Assembly (NCBI GenBank): GCA_002271215.1
Contig: CP018628.1
Location: 372,001 to 436,000, forward strand
Direction of reading: 5' to 3'
Length of the DNA stretch: 64,000 nt
Source: Lelliottia jeotgali
Lineage (GTDB): Bacteria; Pseudomonadota; Gammaproteobacteria; Enterobacterales; Enterobacteriaceae
The notes beneath the pieces were generated by a model. That model ran no database searches. It was not told the DNA's origin and was given only the letters and a program-made list of their open reading frames with translations. The translations under genes and the position numbers were made by a program. This document shows, piece by piece, positions 16,245 to 30,060 of this stretch; the first letter of the stretch is position 1; the number at the start of each line of letters is the position of its first letter.

Positions 16245-16272
16245 TTGCGGCCTGACGAGAACTCCCTATAAT
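16245..16272 (+). promoter_or_regulatory. rRNA promoter P1
   Basis: -35 TTGCGG (16245-16250), 16-bp spacer, -10 TATAAT (16267-16272), then a GC-rich discriminator GCGCC. The suboptimal 16-bp spacing and GC discriminator are the hallmarks of stringently controlled rrn P1 promoters. Upstream DNA is expected to hold UP-element and Fis sites. Confidence 0.9.
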
Positions 16273-16355
16273 GCGCCTCCATCGACACGGCAGATGTGAA
16301 TCACTTCACACAAACAGCCGGGTCGGTTGAAGAGAAAAAATCCTGAAATTCAGGG

Positions 16356-16383
16356 TTGACTCTGAAAGAGGAAAGCGTAATAT
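16356..16383 (+). promoter_or_regulatory. rRNA promoter P2
   Basis: -35 TTGACT (16356-16361), 16-bp spacer, -10 TAATAT (16378-16383), about 110 bp downstream of P1 and 185 bp before the 16S gene, as in other enterobacterial rrn operons. Confidence 0.85.
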
Positions 16384-16421
16384 ACGCCACCTCGCAACGG
16401 TGAGCGAAAGCCGCGTTGCAC

Positions 16422-16433
16422 TGCTCTTTAACA
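16422..16433 (+). promoter_or_regulatory. boxA antitermination site in the rrn leader
   Basis: TGCTCTTTAACA matches the NusB/NusE-binding boxA consensus that protects rRNA transcription from Rho. Confidence 0.9.
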
Positions 16434-16437
16434 ATTT

Positions 16438-16455
16438 ATCAGACAATCTGTGTGG
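16438..16455 (+). other. RNase III processing stem of pre-16S rRNA (5' arm)
   Basis: This 18-nt arm is perfectly complementary to 18132-18149 (CCACACAGATTGTCTGAT) downstream of 16S. The two arms close the large loop of precursor 16S and form the double-stranded stalk cut by RNase III. Confidence 0.88.
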
Positions 16456-16566
16456 GCACTCAAAGTGACATGGATTCTAAACGTCGAAAGACGCTAAATG
16501 AATACCAAAGTCTCTGAGTGAACATACGTAATTCATTACGAAGTTTAATTCACGAGCATCAAACTT

Positions 16567-18106
<1,540 letters not shown>

Positions 18107-18190
18107 CCTGAAGAACCTGCCTTTGTAGTGTCCACACAGATTGTCTGATGAAAAGTAAATAGCAAGGCGTCTTGCGATTGAGACTTACAC

Positions 18191-18266
18191 GTCCCCTTCG
18201 TCTAGAGGCCCAGGACACCGCCCTTTCACGGCGGTAACAGGGGTTCGAATCCCCTAGGGGACGCCA
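18191..18266 (+). tRNA. tRNA-Glu (UUC) in the 16S-23S spacer
   Basis: 76 nt including an encoded CCA. The acceptor GTCCCCT/AGGGGAC, anticodon TTC in CCCTTTCACGG and T-arm GGTTCGAATCC are clear. A single tRNA-Glu in the spacer marks the Glu-type rrn operons, as opposed to the Ile-Ala type. Confidence 0.97.
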
Positions 18267-18339
18267 CTTGCTGGTTTGTGAGTGAAAGTCACCTGCCTCA
18301 ATATCTCAAAACTGACTCCTGAGTCATGTTTGAGATATT

Positions 18340-18350
18340 TGCTCTTTAAA
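18340..18350 (+). promoter_or_regulatory. boxA in the 16S-23S spacer
   Basis: TGCTCTTTAAA, the second antitermination boxA, located between the tRNA-Glu gene and 23S as expected. Confidence 0.8.
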
Positions 18351-18483
18351 AATCTGGATCAAGCTGAAAATTGAAACGACACGCTGCGTCTGTTCTCCGT
18401 AATAAGAACAGAATGACGGTGTGTTCGAGTCTCTCAAATTTTCGCAACACGATGATGTTTTACGAAACATCTTCGGGTTGTGA

Positions 18484-21389
<2,906 letters not shown>

Positions 21390-21484
21390 ACAACGCCGAA
21401 GATGTTTTGGCGAAGAGACAGACATCAGTTTCAGCTTGATAACAGATTAATTGACCTGCAGAGATGCGGGTTGATAACAGAATT

Positions 21485-21604
21485 TGCCTGGCGGCTTTAG
21501 CGCGGTGGTCCCACCTGACCCCATGCCGAACTCAGAAGTGAAACGCCGTAGCGCCGATGGTAGTGTGGGGTCTCCCCATGTGAGAGTAGGGAACTGCCAG
21601 GCAT
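21485..21604 (+). rRNA. 5S ribosomal RNA
   Basis: 120 nt from TGCCTGGCGGC to AACTGCCAGGCAT, with complementary ends. It follows 23S by 95 bp. No tRNA gene follows it before the terminator. Confidence 0.97.
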
Positions 21605-21617
21605 CAATTAAGTGAAG

Positions 21618-21645
21618 AGGTCATCCGGAAGGATGGCCTTTTTGC
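21618..21645 (+). terminator. rrn operon terminator
   Basis: Stem AGGTCATCC/GGATGGCCT with a GGAA tetraloop and a following TTTTTGCGTTTTTG tract, 14 bp after 5S. One G-U pair is present. Confidence 0.85.
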
Positions 21646-21846
21646 GTTTTTGTCCTTTCTCAAAAATCCTCCAAACATACTGATCTCATTAAAACTCAGC
21701 GCAGAATACTGCTCCTGTCATAGCTTTTATAGCTTCTGGAACGTACAGATCAGGTGATTTAAAGGAGGAATGTTGGCAATGCTCAGGCAAGAAGAGTGGA
21801 TATTTTACGTTGGTGGGGGCGGCCAAAACTACCGAATCCCCAAAAG

Positions 21847-21872
21847 CAAAAAACCAGCCCGTAGGCTGGTTT
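21847..21872 (-). terminator. Terminator of the tRNA-Phe gene
   Basis: On the minus strand: stem ACCAGCC/GGCTGGT with a 4-nt loop, then a run of T residues, directly downstream of the tRNA-Phe CCA end. Confidence 0.85.
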
Positions 21873-21882
21873 CTTTAAATAG

Positions 21883-21958
21883 TGGTGCCCGGACTCGGAA
21901 TCGAACCAAGGACACGGGGATTTTCAATCCCCTGCTCTACCGACTGAGCTATCCGGGC
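21883..21958 (-). tRNA. tRNA-Phe (GAA)
   Basis: 76 nt, acceptor GCCCGGA/TCCGGGC with encoded CCA, anticodon GAA in GATTGAAAATC, T-arm GGTTCGATTCC. It corresponds to E. coli pheU, which also lies beside yjdC. Such tRNA-Phe genes are common integration sites, but I see no integrase or duplicated 3' end here. Confidence 0.97.
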
Positions 21959-22128
21959 AACGGAGCGCATTAAACCCTAATCCCGTTTGCCCGTCAACCC
22001 TAATTCGGGAAAAGCTGTTCAACTGCTTAACTTTACGGCAATCTGTCGGTTCCCGCAGCGAAATTGCACAAATCTTCCAGACAAAGGTCGTGCGAAACAG
22101 CAATGCTGGCAGTTGAGAGGAGGGCGGT

Positions 22129-22974
22129 ATGGCGAACGACTGGCTTGAGCTACGTCAGCATGCAGATACAGGTATTGAAACCATTAAAGCGCACTTTGAA
22201 GGCCATGCCTTCGACCCGCACTGGCACGACAGCTATCTGGTGGGCATCACGCTTTCTGGCACCCAGCAGTTCCATTGCCGTCGCGAACGTCACCGGAGCC
22301 ATCCGGGTGATGCCTTTTTGCTTGAACCCGGTGAAATCCACGATGGCGATGCACCGGTCGATGGTGGCTTCACCTATCTGACGTTCTACCTTGACGAGCA
22401 GTGGCTGAACAACACGCTACACGGGCTATATGAATCGACCCCCGGTAGTTATTCCCTGCATTTTGCGCAAACACTAACGCGCGAGCCGCAGCTGGTTCGT
22501 TCCATCGGTGAGACATTTAACTCATTGCATCAGGATGAAATGAAAATCGTCCAGCAGAGTACGATGGATAACTTACTGGCGCAGATCACCTCCCATTGCC
22601 ACTGGCGGAAAAAGTTGCCCTCGCAGCTGCAAAGCGCGGCGGTGGCACATCGGGCACGCGATTACCTGTATGCCCATATGGGCGAAAATCTTGGGCTGTC
22701 AGATCTGGCGCGCGAGACGGGAACCGACCGCTTTACCCTGACCCGCTGTTTTAAACGCGAGTTCCACCTGGCACCGCACGCCTGGCTAATTCAGCTTCGG
22801 CTGTCGAAAGCCCGTCAGATGCTGGCGCGTGGAGATCAGCCTGTGGCGGTAGCCGCGTCGCTCGGTTTTGCCGACCAGAGCCATCTTGGGCGCTGGTTTC
22901 AGCGGGCCTATCGCATCACTCCTGCCCATTACCGAAAGTTGTGCACAAACCTTCCAGACGTTTCCAGTAAATAG
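22129..22974 (+). CDS. AraC-family transcriptional regulator
   Basis: 281 residues. The N-terminal half is a cupin-like sensor domain (the DPHWHDSYLVGI segment and GDAFLLEPGEIH). The C-terminal about 100 residues (from about 175) hold the two helix-turn-helix motifs of the AraC family (LSDLARETGTDRFTLTRCFK and VAVAASLGFADQSHLGRWFQ). GAGGAGG lies 5 nt before the ATG. A LysE-type exporter follows after 36 bp in the same direction, so this is probably its ligand-dependent regulator. This AraC/LysE arrangement is common for amino-acid exporters. The ligand is unknown. The pair is not present at this place in E. coli. Confidence 0.85.
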   Translation: MANDWLELRQHADTGIETIKAHFEGHAFDPHWHDSYLVGITLSGTQQFHCRRERHRSHPGDAFLLEPGEIHDGDAPVDGGFTYLTFYLDEQWLNNTLHGLYESTPGSYSLHFAQTLTREPQLVRSIGETFNSLHQDEMKIVQQSTMDNLLAQITSHCHWRKKLPSQLQSAAVAHRARDYLYAHMGENLGLSDLARETGTDRFTLTRCFKREFHLAPHAWLIQLRLSKARQMLARGDQPVAVAASLGFADQSHLGRWFQRAYRITPAHYRKLCTNLPDVSSK

Positions 22975-23010
22975 CGGCACAGTCAGAGCTCTAAAAATAA
23001 GGAGCTACCT

Positions 23011-23601
23011 GTGAATCTGATGCCGTTTCTGCTGTTTGCTTTCGTCGCCTCGATAACACCAGGCCCGACCAACATCCTCATTCTGACCAATAGCCAGCAC
23101 TATGGCGTGAAGGCGACCCTTCCCGCCCTTGTGAGCGGCTGTGTTGCAGCCAGCGCCATCGTGCTGGTCTCCGGTGCAGGTGCCGGAGAAATCCTGCGCC
23201 AGTACCCTCTGATTCGTCAAATGATGAGCTGGGCGGGTGTGCTGTGGTTAAGCTGGATGAGCTGGCAGCTGTTCAGTGCGCCAGCGGCAAATATGACCAA
23301 CGGTTCGTATCATCGTTTTACGGCGCGTGCGGCCGCGCTATTACAGGTGGTCAACCCAAAGACATGGATGATGGCACTGGCAGTGGTGAGCCTGTTTGCG
23401 CCGGTGGGAGATCACACGTTGCGGGATGTCGCGCTGATGGCGCTGTGGTTCTTAGTGATTTCGGTTGGATGTCTGATGTGCTGGGCGTGGCTGGGCAAGG
23501 CGGTGAACCGCGTGTTTCGCACCACCGTGGCGATGGTGCGATTTCAACGCGTAATGGCCCTGTGCTTGCTTGTTTCTGCGTGGGCTGGGATGCTGGCTTA
23601 A
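23011..23601 (+). CDS. LysE/RhtB-family amino-acid exporter
   Basis: 196 residues with six hydrophobic segments and the family start ([19 protein letters not shown]). A central VVNPKTWMM motif is also typical. Members export amino acids such as lysine, homoserine, threonine or cysteine across the inner membrane; the substrate here cannot be told. The start is GTG at 23011 with AAGGAG 7 nt upstream. It follows the AraC-type gene closely and ends in a TTAA that also supplies the stop of the convergent yjdC. Confidence 0.87.
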   Translation: MNLMPFLLFAFVASITPGPTNILILTNSQHYGVKATLPALVSGCVAASAIVLVSGAGAGEILRQYPLIRQMMSWAGVLWLSWMSWQLFSAPAANMTNGSYHRFTARAAALLQVVNPKTWMMALAVVSLFAPVGDHTLRDVALMALWFLVISVGCLMCWAWLGKAVNRVFRTTVAMVRFQRVMALCLLVSAWAGMLA

Positions 23602-24173
23602 GTCAGTGCGCCACCCATGCGGCATTGGGCAAAACGCAGAATATCTTCCGCCAGACGGTGTGCTGTTTCGACGTCAGTCAGACTGCGGTTGACCAGCATA
23701 CGGCTCAGGCAGCCTTCCAGCACCAGTTCCATCTGTTTGGCCACCATCGCCGGATCGTCGACTTCTAGCGTCGTGAGCAGCTCGTGCGTAAAGTCGTGAG
23801 CGGCGCTTTTCTGCTGATCAGCCAACTGATGGATTGGATGGCCCGGATCGGGATAAAAAGTACAGGCAGCGATAAACAGGCAGCCCGGATAGCGATTATT
23901 ACGAACGCAATCCGCCAGCGCAGTGTAGCGCGCCAACACTTTCTGCTCTGCCGTCAGCTCTTCGTTCAGCATCAGCTGTCTGCGCCAGATGTCCACCTGC
24001 TGGCTAAGGTAACGCAGGGCGTCGTAAAGCAGCGCCTCTTTGTCTGGCCAGAAGCGCCTAAGTTCATCCAGAGGATAATCGATGCGTTCGGCGACCATCT
24101 CAAGCGTGGTATTGGCGATCCCTTGTACTTCAAGTAATTGCAGGGCTTGCCCCAGTACGTCTTCACGTTGCAC
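23598..24173 (-). CDS. yjdC: YjdC, TetR-like transcriptional regulator
   Basis: 191 residues, the E. coli length. The N-terminal helix-turn-helix (about residues 18-45: [30 protein letters not shown]) is TetR-type and the rest is the helical ligand domain. Target and ligand are not established. It lies 47 bp after dsbD on the same strand, so it is probably the last gene of the cutA-dsbD-yjdC transcript, as in E. coli. Its stop overlaps that of the convergent exporter gene. Confidence 0.93.
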   Translation of the reverse strand: MQREDVLGQALQLLEVQGIANTTLEMVAERIDYPLDELRRFWPDKEALLYDALRYLSQQVDIWRRQLMLNEELTAEQKVLARYTALADCVRNNRYPGCLFIAACTFYPDPGHPIHQLADQQKSAAHDFTHELLTTLEVDDPAMVAKQMELVLEGCLSRMLVNRSLTDVETAHRLAEDILRFAQCRMGGALT

Positions 24174-24220
24174 GGTTTTCTCCTCCCAATGCTAACGGTT
24201 TCTCCCGTTAACAGTGTCGT

Positions 24221-25906
24221 TTACGGCTGGCGATCGCGCAAATGTGCGCTGAATGCGGTTGCGTCCATAAATCCGGTCACACGCCCGGCGGGCTGCTCTT
24301 TGCCCTGTTCATTAAAGAACAGAATAGTCGGCAGGCCGAGCACGTTGAGTTCCTTCAGCAAGGCCTTGTCCTGCGCATTATTGGCCGTTACGTTAGCCTG
24401 CAACAGAACGGTCTCTTTCAGCGCGTTTTGCACCTGCGGATCGCTGAAAGTGTATTTTTCGAACTCTTTACAGGCCACGCACCAGTCGGCGTACAGATCG
24501 AGCATCACTGGTTTGCCTTTAGCCTGCGCCAGCGCGGTATTCAGCTCATCAACGCTGCTGATTTGCGTGAAGTTAAGATGTGCCTGTGTTTGAGCTGTCG
24601 TCGCGCCAAATGCCCAGTCCTGAAGCGGACGCGCACTTACCAGCGCAGCGGCAAGCAGAACAATCTGCACCATCCGCATCCACGGCTTTTGCGCGGACAG
24701 GCTAGTGATAAATGCCCAAGCGAAGAACGCAACGCCAAGAATGGCCCACAAACGCATCCCCCAGATAACGCCAATCACACGCTCCAGCAAGAATACCGGC
24801 AGGGCAAGAATCACAAAGCCGAACGCCGTTTTCACCGTCTCCATCCACGGACCGCTTTTCGGCAACAGGCGATTGCCGAACACGGTGACCAAAATCAGCG
24901 GCAAGCCCATGCCCAGCGCATAGAGATAGAGTGTCCCGCCGCCGAACCACATATTCCCGCTCTGGGCGATGTACAGCAGGATGGCGCTCAGCGGTGCGGT
25001 GGTGCAGGGCGAGCAGATCAACCCGGCGATCGCCCCCATCACGAACACGCCGCCAGCAGAACCGCCCTGTTGACGATTGCTCATCAGCGTTAAGCGCGTC
25101 TGCAGGGACGACGGCAATTGCAGCGTGAACAGCCCAAACATTGACAGTGCCAGCAGGGTAAAGACTACTGACAGCCCGATGAGCACGTAAGGATGCTGAA
25201 GTGCGGCCTGAAACTGAAGCCCAGCAGCAGCCACCACAAGGCCAAGTGCGGTATAGGTCAGCGCCATTCCTTGCACATAGATAAAGGCCAGCAGCAGCGC
25301 ACGGGCGGTGGATAAACGCTGTTTACCGCCGAGAACGATACCGGAGATAAGCGGGTACATTGGCAATACGCATGGCGTAAAGGCGATGCCGATCCCGATC
25401 AATAACGCCCAGAACGCAGAGAAAGGGAGTTCCGCGCTCTTTTCACTCGGTTCCTGAGAAGGGGGCGCAGAAGGCGCCGCCACGACTTTACTCAGCGGCA
25501 CCACTTTGGTTTCCGGCGGATAACAGAATCCTGCATCAGCGCAGCCCTGGTACGTCACCGTCAGCGTCGCCCCCTGGCTTGCCTGACTTACCGTAAGCGG
25601 CACACTCAACTGATGACGGTAGATTTCGCTTTTGCCGTAGAACTCATCTTCGTGCCACTCGCCCGCAGGCAGCTGAGGCTCGCCAATCGTCGCATTCGCT
25701 GGGGTGAAACTGACCTGCTTGCGATACAGGTAGTACCCGTCTTTGACCTGCCAGTTCAAATTCAGATCGTGCTGGTTTTGCTGGAAGTCGAAAACAAACG
25801 CCTGGTCGGCAGGGATGAAAGTAGAGCGGCCGGGCGCGTCAAACAATCCGGCAAAAACTGACGTGCTGCACAGCAGCAAGATCAGCGTAAAGAAGCGTTG
25901 AGCCAT
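24221..25906 (-). CDS. dsbD: DsbD, thiol:disulfide interchange protein
   Basis: 561 residues (E. coli 565). It begins with a signal peptide ([20 protein letters not shown]). An N-terminal periplasmic immunoglobulin-like domain with its cysteine pair (CADAGFC, about 122-128) follows. Eight membrane segments carry the central cysteines (TPCVLP and CSPCTT), and a C-terminal thioredoxin-like domain has WCVAC. DsbD moves electrons from cytoplasmic thioredoxin to DsbC, DsbG and CcmG. The start overlaps the end of cutA by 25 bp. Confidence 0.96.
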   Translation of the reverse strand: MAQRFFTLILLLCSTSVFAGLFDAPGRSTFIPADQAFVFDFQQNQHDLNLNWQVKDGYYLYRKQVSFTPANATIGEPQLPAGEWHEDEFYGKSEIYRHQLSVPLTVSQASQGATLTVTYQGCADAGFCYPPETKVVPLSKVVAAPSAPPSQEPSEKSAELPFSAFWALLIGIGIAFTPCVLPMYPLISGIVLGGKQRLSTARALLLAFIYVQGMALTYTALGLVVAAAGLQFQAALQHPYVLIGLSVVFTLLALSMFGLFTLQLPSSLQTRLTLMSNRQQGGSAGGVFVMGAIAGLICSPCTTAPLSAILLYIAQSGNMWFGGGTLYLYALGMGLPLILVTVFGNRLLPKSGPWMETVKTAFGFVILALPVFLLERVIGVIWGMRLWAILGVAFFAWAFITSLSAQKPWMRMVQIVLLAAALVSARPLQDWAFGATTAQTQAHLNFTQISSVDELNTALAQAKGKPVMLDLYADWCVACKEFEKYTFSDPQVQNALKETVLLQANVTANNAQDKALLKELNVLGLPTILFFNEQGKEQPAGRVTGFMDATAFSAHLRDRQP

Positions 25907-26205
25907 GAGAGATAATCGTTATCGCCGTGGACGACTGGCAGCACCAGCAGTTCCGGGGTTTGGTAAGGATGATGAGATTTGAGGCAATCAAGAAGCGCCT
26001 GTTGATGCGCGACGTTGGTTTTCAGCAACATCTGGACTTCATACTCCTGTTCCAGCTTGCCTTCCCAGTAGTACATCGAGGTGGCACCGGGAAGAATAGT
26101 CACGCAGGCCGCGAGCTGTTCTGCCAGCACTTTGGCGGCAAGCTCCTGGGCAGTGGCTTCATCGGGTGCGGTACAGAGTACAACGACAGCGTCAGGTGTA
26201 TTCAC
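25882..26205 (-). CDS. cutA: CutA, divalent-cation tolerance protein
   Basis: 107 residues, slightly shorter than the 112 of E. coli at the N-terminus. The conserved core ([48 protein letters not shown]) identifies the trimeric, PII-like CutA fold. It was named for copper tolerance, although in E. coli much of that phenotype belongs to dsbD next door. The end of the gene overlaps the dsbD start, so translation is probably coupled. Confidence 0.95.
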   Translation of the reverse strand: MNTPDAVVVLCTAPDEATAQELAAKVLAEQLAACVTILPGATSMYYWEGKLEQEYEVQMLLKTNVAHQQALLDCLKSHHPYQTPELLVLPVVHGDNDYLSWLNASLR

Positions 26206-26266
26206 TACTCGACCTCCTCATCGTGAAAAAAATACTATATCACGCTGGGCCAAGGGGTATGAATGA

Positions 26267-26289
26267 ATCGGGCCGCTAAGCGGCCCGAT
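26267..26289. terminator. Perfect hairpin between dcuA and cutA
   Basis: A 10-bp perfect stem ATCGGGCCGC/GCGGCCCGAT with a TAA loop. It lies after dcuA and before cutA, both on the minus strand. No U-run follows in either direction, so it may block exonucleases at the dcuA mRNA end or be a weak terminator. Confidence 0.6.
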
Positions 26290-26316
26290 GATAACTATTT
26301 CTACATCTACAGTATT

Positions 26317-27618
26317 TTAGAGAATAAAACTGCCAATGACGAAGCCGAAGCAGACAGAGAACACCACGCCCATCGTGCCCGGAATAAAGAACGGATGATT
26401 AAACACGAAGCGCCCGATACGGGTGGTGCCGGTATCATCCATCTGCACCGCCGCGACCAGCGTCGGGTAGGTTGGCAGAATAAACAGGCCGGAAACGGCG
26501 GCAAAGGAAGCAACCGCCGTCAGTGGAGAGACGTTCAGCGCCAGCGCCATCGGCATCAGCGCCTTGGCGGTTGCAGCCTGAGAGTACAACAGCGCGGAGG
26601 CCACAAAGAAAATGACTGCCAGCAACCACGGATGACCCTGAATGACCGAGCCCGCTGTCTCTTTAATCCAGTCGATATTGTTAGAAACGAAGGTATCGCC
26701 GAGCCATGCCACGCCGAGGATACAGATACAGGCACTCATCCCCGCTTTAAAGGTACTTGAGCTGAGAATGCTGTCCGTTTCCACACCGCACAGCACGGTG
26801 GTTAGCGTCGCAACGCTCAGCATAATAATCAGGATCGCGTTAGTCGTGTTCATCAGCGGTGTTGCGACCAGGCCGAGGCTTGGGCTGTTGACGATGGCAT
26901 AAATCACCACGCACACCACGCCGAGCAGGAACAGCAGTACCGACAGTTTGGCGCGCGGTTTGATCTCCACTTTGTTTTCGCCGCGCAGCTCAATTAACCC
27001 TTCTTCAAGACGTTTCAGGTATACCGGATCGTCGGAAAGTTTAGAGTTAAACATCATGGTGACCAAGAACGACATCAGCAGCACGGCCAGCAGCGTCGAT
27101 GGGATCACCACGGAGAGCAGATGGATGTAGCTCACGCCGTGGCCTTCCATCACGGAGGACATGTAAACCACCGCAGCGGAAATCGGCGAGGCAGTGATCG
27201 CAATCTGCGCGGACACGACGGCGGTCGACAGCGGACGGCACGGTTTGATGCCTTGCTCTTTCGCCACTTCGGCAATAACCGGGAGTGTTGCGAGGGAGAT
27301 GTTGCCGGTACCGGCAAAAATAGTCAGGAAGTAGGTGACAATTGGCGCAAGGATCGTGATGTACTTAGGGTTTTTGCGCAGTAACTTTTCGGTTTGGTTA
27401 ACCAGATAATCCAGGCCACCCGCGATCTGCATCGCCGAGATCGCTGCAATCACCGCCATGATGATGGAGATAACGTCAAACGGGATTTTCCCCGGTGCGA
27501 CACCAATGGCTGCGAGTACCAGCACGCCGAGCCCGCCAGCATAACCGATACCAATCCCCCCTAGTCTGGCGCCGAGAAAAATCGCGGCCAAAACGATAAT
27601 CAGCTCAATGACAATCAT
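26317..27618 (-). CDS. dcuA: DcuA, C4-dicarboxylate antiporter
   Basis: 433 residues, identical in length to E. coli DcuA, with about ten to eleven hydrophobic segments. DcuA exchanges aspartate, fumarate, malate and succinate across the inner membrane and, with AspA, supports use of aspartate as a nitrogen source and fumarate supply. Conserved stretches include GTGNISLATLPVIAEVAKEQ. It follows aspA by 115 bp that contain a strong terminator hairpin, so it is expected to be transcribed partly by readthrough and partly on its own. Confidence 0.96.
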   Translation of the reverse strand: MIVIELIIVLAAIFLGARLGGIGIGYAGGLGVLVLAAIGVAPGKIPFDVISIIMAVIAAISAMQIAGGLDYLVNQTEKLLRKNPKYITILAPIVTYFLTIFAGTGNISLATLPVIAEVAKEQGIKPCRPLSTAVVSAQIAITASPISAAVVYMSSVMEGHGVSYIHLLSVVIPSTLLAVLLMSFLVTMMFNSKLSDDPVYLKRLEEGLIELRGENKVEIKPRAKLSVLLFLLGVVCVVIYAIVNSPSLGLVATPLMNTTNAILIIMLSVATLTTVLCGVETDSILSSSTFKAGMSACICILGVAWLGDTFVSNNIDWIKETAGSVIQGHPWLLAVIFFVASALLYSQAATAKALMPMALALNVSPLTAVASFAAVSGLFILPTYPTLVAAVQMDDTGTTRIGRFVFNHPFFIPGTMGVVFSVCFGFVIGSFIL

Positions 27619-27685
27619 AATCGCTTCCTTGAATGTTAGATGTTGGATACATAAATGTTATTTTTGTGATGTCCTATAAAAGCAA

Positions 27686-27713
27686 AAAGGCACGTCACAA
27701 GTGACGTGCCTTT
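27686..27713 (-). terminator. aspA terminator
   Basis: 13-bp perfect stem AAAGGCACGTCAC/GTGACGTGCCTTT with a 2-nt loop and, on the minus strand, a following TT run. It lies 20 bp after the aspA stop. Confidence 0.88.
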
Positions 27714-27733
27714 CGGAAGTTTAACCCGAACTG

Positions 27734-29170
27734 TTATTGTTCGCTTTCATCGGTATAACGTTTCGCTTTGTAGGCCGGGTGCATCAGGTTTTGCGCCGAG
27801 AAGATATCATCCAACTCAGCTTCTGTCAGCAGTCCACGCTCAAGCACGACTTCGCGCACGCTCTTACCGGTTTCAGCACAAATCTTCCCGACGATATCGC
27901 CGTTGTGGTGGCCAATGAACGGGTTCAGGTAAGTGACGATGCCGATAGAGTTATAGACGAAGCTTTCGCACACTTCTTTGTTTGCCGTAATACCGTTAAT
28001 GCATTTTTCCAGCAGGTTGTAGCACGCGTTGGTCAAGATATGGATGGACTCAAACACTGCCTGGCCAATCACCGGTTCCATAACGTTCAGCTGCAGCTGA
28101 CCCGCCTCGGAGGCCATGGTCACGGTAATGTCGTTCCCGATGACTTTGAAGCACACCTGGTTCACCACTTCTGGCACTACCGGGTTCACTTTGGCTGGCA
28201 TGATGGACGAACCGGCCTGCAACTCTGGCAGGTTGATTTCGTTCAGGCCAGCGCGTGGACCAGAAGAGAGCAGGCGCAGGTCATTACAGATTTTGGAGAG
28301 TTTAACCGCCAGACGTTTCAGCGCACTGTGCACCATGACGTAAGCGCCACAGTCGGAAGTCGCTTCGATCAGGTCTTCCGCTGGCACAACCGCCAGATTA
28401 GACACTTCTGCCAGTTTCTGTACTGCCAGCTGTTGGTAACCGTCTGGGGTGTTCAGGCGAGTCCCGATGGCGGTCGCGCCAAGGTTGACTTCCAGCAGCA
28501 GCTCGGAGGTGCGCAGGATGTTGCGGGTCTCTTCGTTCAGCAGCACGTTGAACGCGTGGAACTCCTGGCCGAGGGTCATCGGCACCGCATCCTGCAACTG
28601 GGTACGGCCCATTTTCAGAATGTCCTGGAACTCAACAGCTTTACGCTGGAAGCCATCGCCCAGCTGGTTAATCGCGTCAATCAGTTTCACCACGGAGGCA
28701 TAAACGGCGATACGGAAACCAGTCGGATAGGCGTCGTTGGTGGACTGGCACTTGTTAACGTGGTCGTTTGGATTGAGGTACTGATACTCACCTTTCTGGT
28801 GGCCCATCAGTTCAAGACCGATGTTAGCCAACACCTCGTTGGTATTCATGTTCACGGATGTGCCCGCGCCGCCCTGATAGACGTCAACCGGGAACTGGTC
28901 CATGCATTTGCCGTTGTTCAGCACTTCATCGCAGGCGGCGATAATGGCATTTGCAGCGCTTTTCGGAATGGTTTGCAGCTCTTTGTTTGCCAGGGCTGCG
29001 GCTTTCTTCACCATCACCATGCCACGCACAAACTCAGGGATGTCACTGATTTTGTTGTTGCTGATGTAAAAGTTTTCAATCGCTCTCAGAGTGTGAATAC
29101 CGTAGTAGGCATCCGCTGGAACTTCCCTGGTACCCAACAAATCTTCTTCGATACGAATGTTGTTTAACAT
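27734..29170 (-). CDS. aspA: AspA, aspartate ammonia-lyase
   Basis: 478 residues, the normal length. It converts L-aspartate to fumarate and ammonia as a cytoplasmic tetramer. The fumarase/aspartase signature [11 protein letters not shown] (about residues 317-327) with its mobile catalytic serine loop is intact. The start is [18 protein letters not shown]. The strong codon bias fits a highly expressed gene and creates a long, meaningless frame on the opposite strand. It stands divergent from fxsA. A CRP-like site lies in between. Confidence 0.97.
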   Translation of the reverse strand: MLNNIRIEEDLLGTREVPADAYYGIHTLRAIENFYISNNKISDIPEFVRGMVMVKKAAALANKELQTIPKSAANAIIAACDEVLNNGKCMDQFPVDVYQGGAGTSVNMNTNEVLANIGLELMGHQKGEYQYLNPNDHVNKCQSTNDAYPTGFRIAVYASVVKLIDAINQLGDGFQRKAVEFQDILKMGRTQLQDAVPMTLGQEFHAFNVLLNEETRNILRTSELLLEVNLGATAIGTRLNTPDGYQQLAVQKLAEVSNLAVVPAEDLIEATSDCGAYVMVHSALKRLAVKLSKICNDLRLLSSGPRAGLNEINLPELQAGSSIMPAKVNPVVPEVVNQVCFKVIGNDITVTMASEAGQLQLNVMEPVIGQAVFESIHILTNACYNLLEKCINGITANKEVCESFVYNSIGIVTYLNPFIGHHNGDIVGKICAETGKSVREVVLERGLLTEAELDDIFSAQNLMHPAYKAKRYTDESEQ

Positions 29171-29504
29171 GTGAACCTTCTTTTAAAGCGGCCGATGGAT
29201 TGTACTAAACACACAGTAGATATGTGGTTTTCAATATTTGCTGACCGACGATTATTCCCTCAATCAGCCAGATACTCGAGATCATATGCTGATGATAGCG
29301 AATTGCCGTAATCTGGATCACTTATTATCGCCCTCATCTCATGATAATTATTAATCTGTGAAATGAATCACCGCCTGAATATTTCCAGAAAAAATATCCG
29401 TGCAAACCGATTGAAATTTGGCTAACCGTCTCCATTTCAGAAAGACGCGAATCGCAAACCCATTCGGACAGAGGCCAGAGGCGTCTGCCACACAGGAGAA
29501 ACCA
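29171..29504. promoter_or_regulatory. Divergent aspA-fxsA promoter region with CRP-like site
   Basis: 334 bp without a gene. TGTGA-N6-TCACC at 29357-29372 matches the CRP pattern with one change in the second half-site. It lies 187 bp upstream of aspA and 133 bp upstream of fxsA. aspA is known to be activated by CRP in E. coli; assignment of this particular site is inference. The region is otherwise AT-rich. Confidence 0.5.
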
Positions 29505-29975
29505 GTGCGCTGGATACCTTTTATTGCCATTTTTCTCTATGTTTACATTGAGATTTCTATTTTTATCCAGGTCGCCCACGTGCTGGGTGTCCTGCTGACC
29601 CTGATCCTGGTGATATTCACGTCGGTGATAGGTATGTCGCTGGTGCGTAATCAGGGTTTCAAAAATTTCCTGTTAATGCAGCAAAAGATGGCGGCGGGAG
29701 AGAGTCCTGCGGCGGAGATGATCAAAAGCGTGTCGCTGATTCTTGCCGGTCTGCTGCTGATTCTGCCGGGCTTCTTCACCGATTTCATTGGCCTGTTACT
29801 GCTGTTGCCGCCGGTGCAAAAATTGCTGACCATGCGACTGTTGCCGCATCTGCGCTTTAACCGTATGCCTGGCGGGGGATTTAGCACCGGTCCGGGGAAC
29901 GGGGAAACCTTTGACGGAGAGTACCAGCGCAAGGACGATCAGCACGACCGTATTGATCATAAAGACGACCGTTGA
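29505..29975 (+). CDS. fxsA: FxsA, inner-membrane protein (phage T7 exclusion suppressor)
   Basis: 156 residues from a GTG at 29505 (VRWIPFIAIFLYVYIEISIF), with AGGAG 6 nt upstream; an earlier in-frame start would add 29 residues absent from the family. Two to three hydrophobic stretches are followed by a hydrophilic tail rich in Asp, Arg and His (DDQHDRIDHKDDR). In E. coli overproduction relieves F-plasmid exclusion of phage T7; its normal role is not known. Confidence 0.92.
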   Translation: MRWIPFIAIFLYVYIEISIFIQVAHVLGVLLTLILVIFTSVIGMSLVRNQGFKNFLLMQQKMAAGESPAAEMIKSVSLILAGLLLILPGFFTDFIGLLLLLPPVQKLLTMRLLPHLRFNRMPGGGFSTGPGNGETFDGEYQRKDDQHDRIDHKDDR

Positions 29976-29981
29976 TATGTG

Positions 29982-30060
29982 TTGCCCGGTGGCACTGCGC
30001 TTACCGGGCCTACGGTTTGTGCTCTTGTAGGCAGGATAAGGCGCAGCCGCCATCCGGCAA
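29982..30060. repeat. BIME (two REP units) between fxsA and yjeH
   Basis: GCCCGGTGGC...ACCGGGCCTACGG followed by TGTAGGCAGGATAAGGCG...CATCCGGCAA. It fills nearly the whole gap between two convergent genes, the usual place for such elements. Confidence 0.87.

Noticed and set aside
18107..18483. Possible second tRNA gene or ORF in the 16S-23S spacer
   Set aside because: Only the tRNA-Glu gene, boxA and processing-stem sequences are present.
21770..21973. 67-codon ORF after the rrn operon with AAAGGAGGA before its ATG
   Set aside because: The ribosome-binding-like sequence is attractive, but the frame runs through the tRNA-Phe terminator and the antisense strand of the tRNA gene, so it is unlikely to be a protein.
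27737..29167. 476-codon open frame antisense to aspA
   Set aside because: Covers exactly the aspA gene on the other strand; composition effect without start signals.
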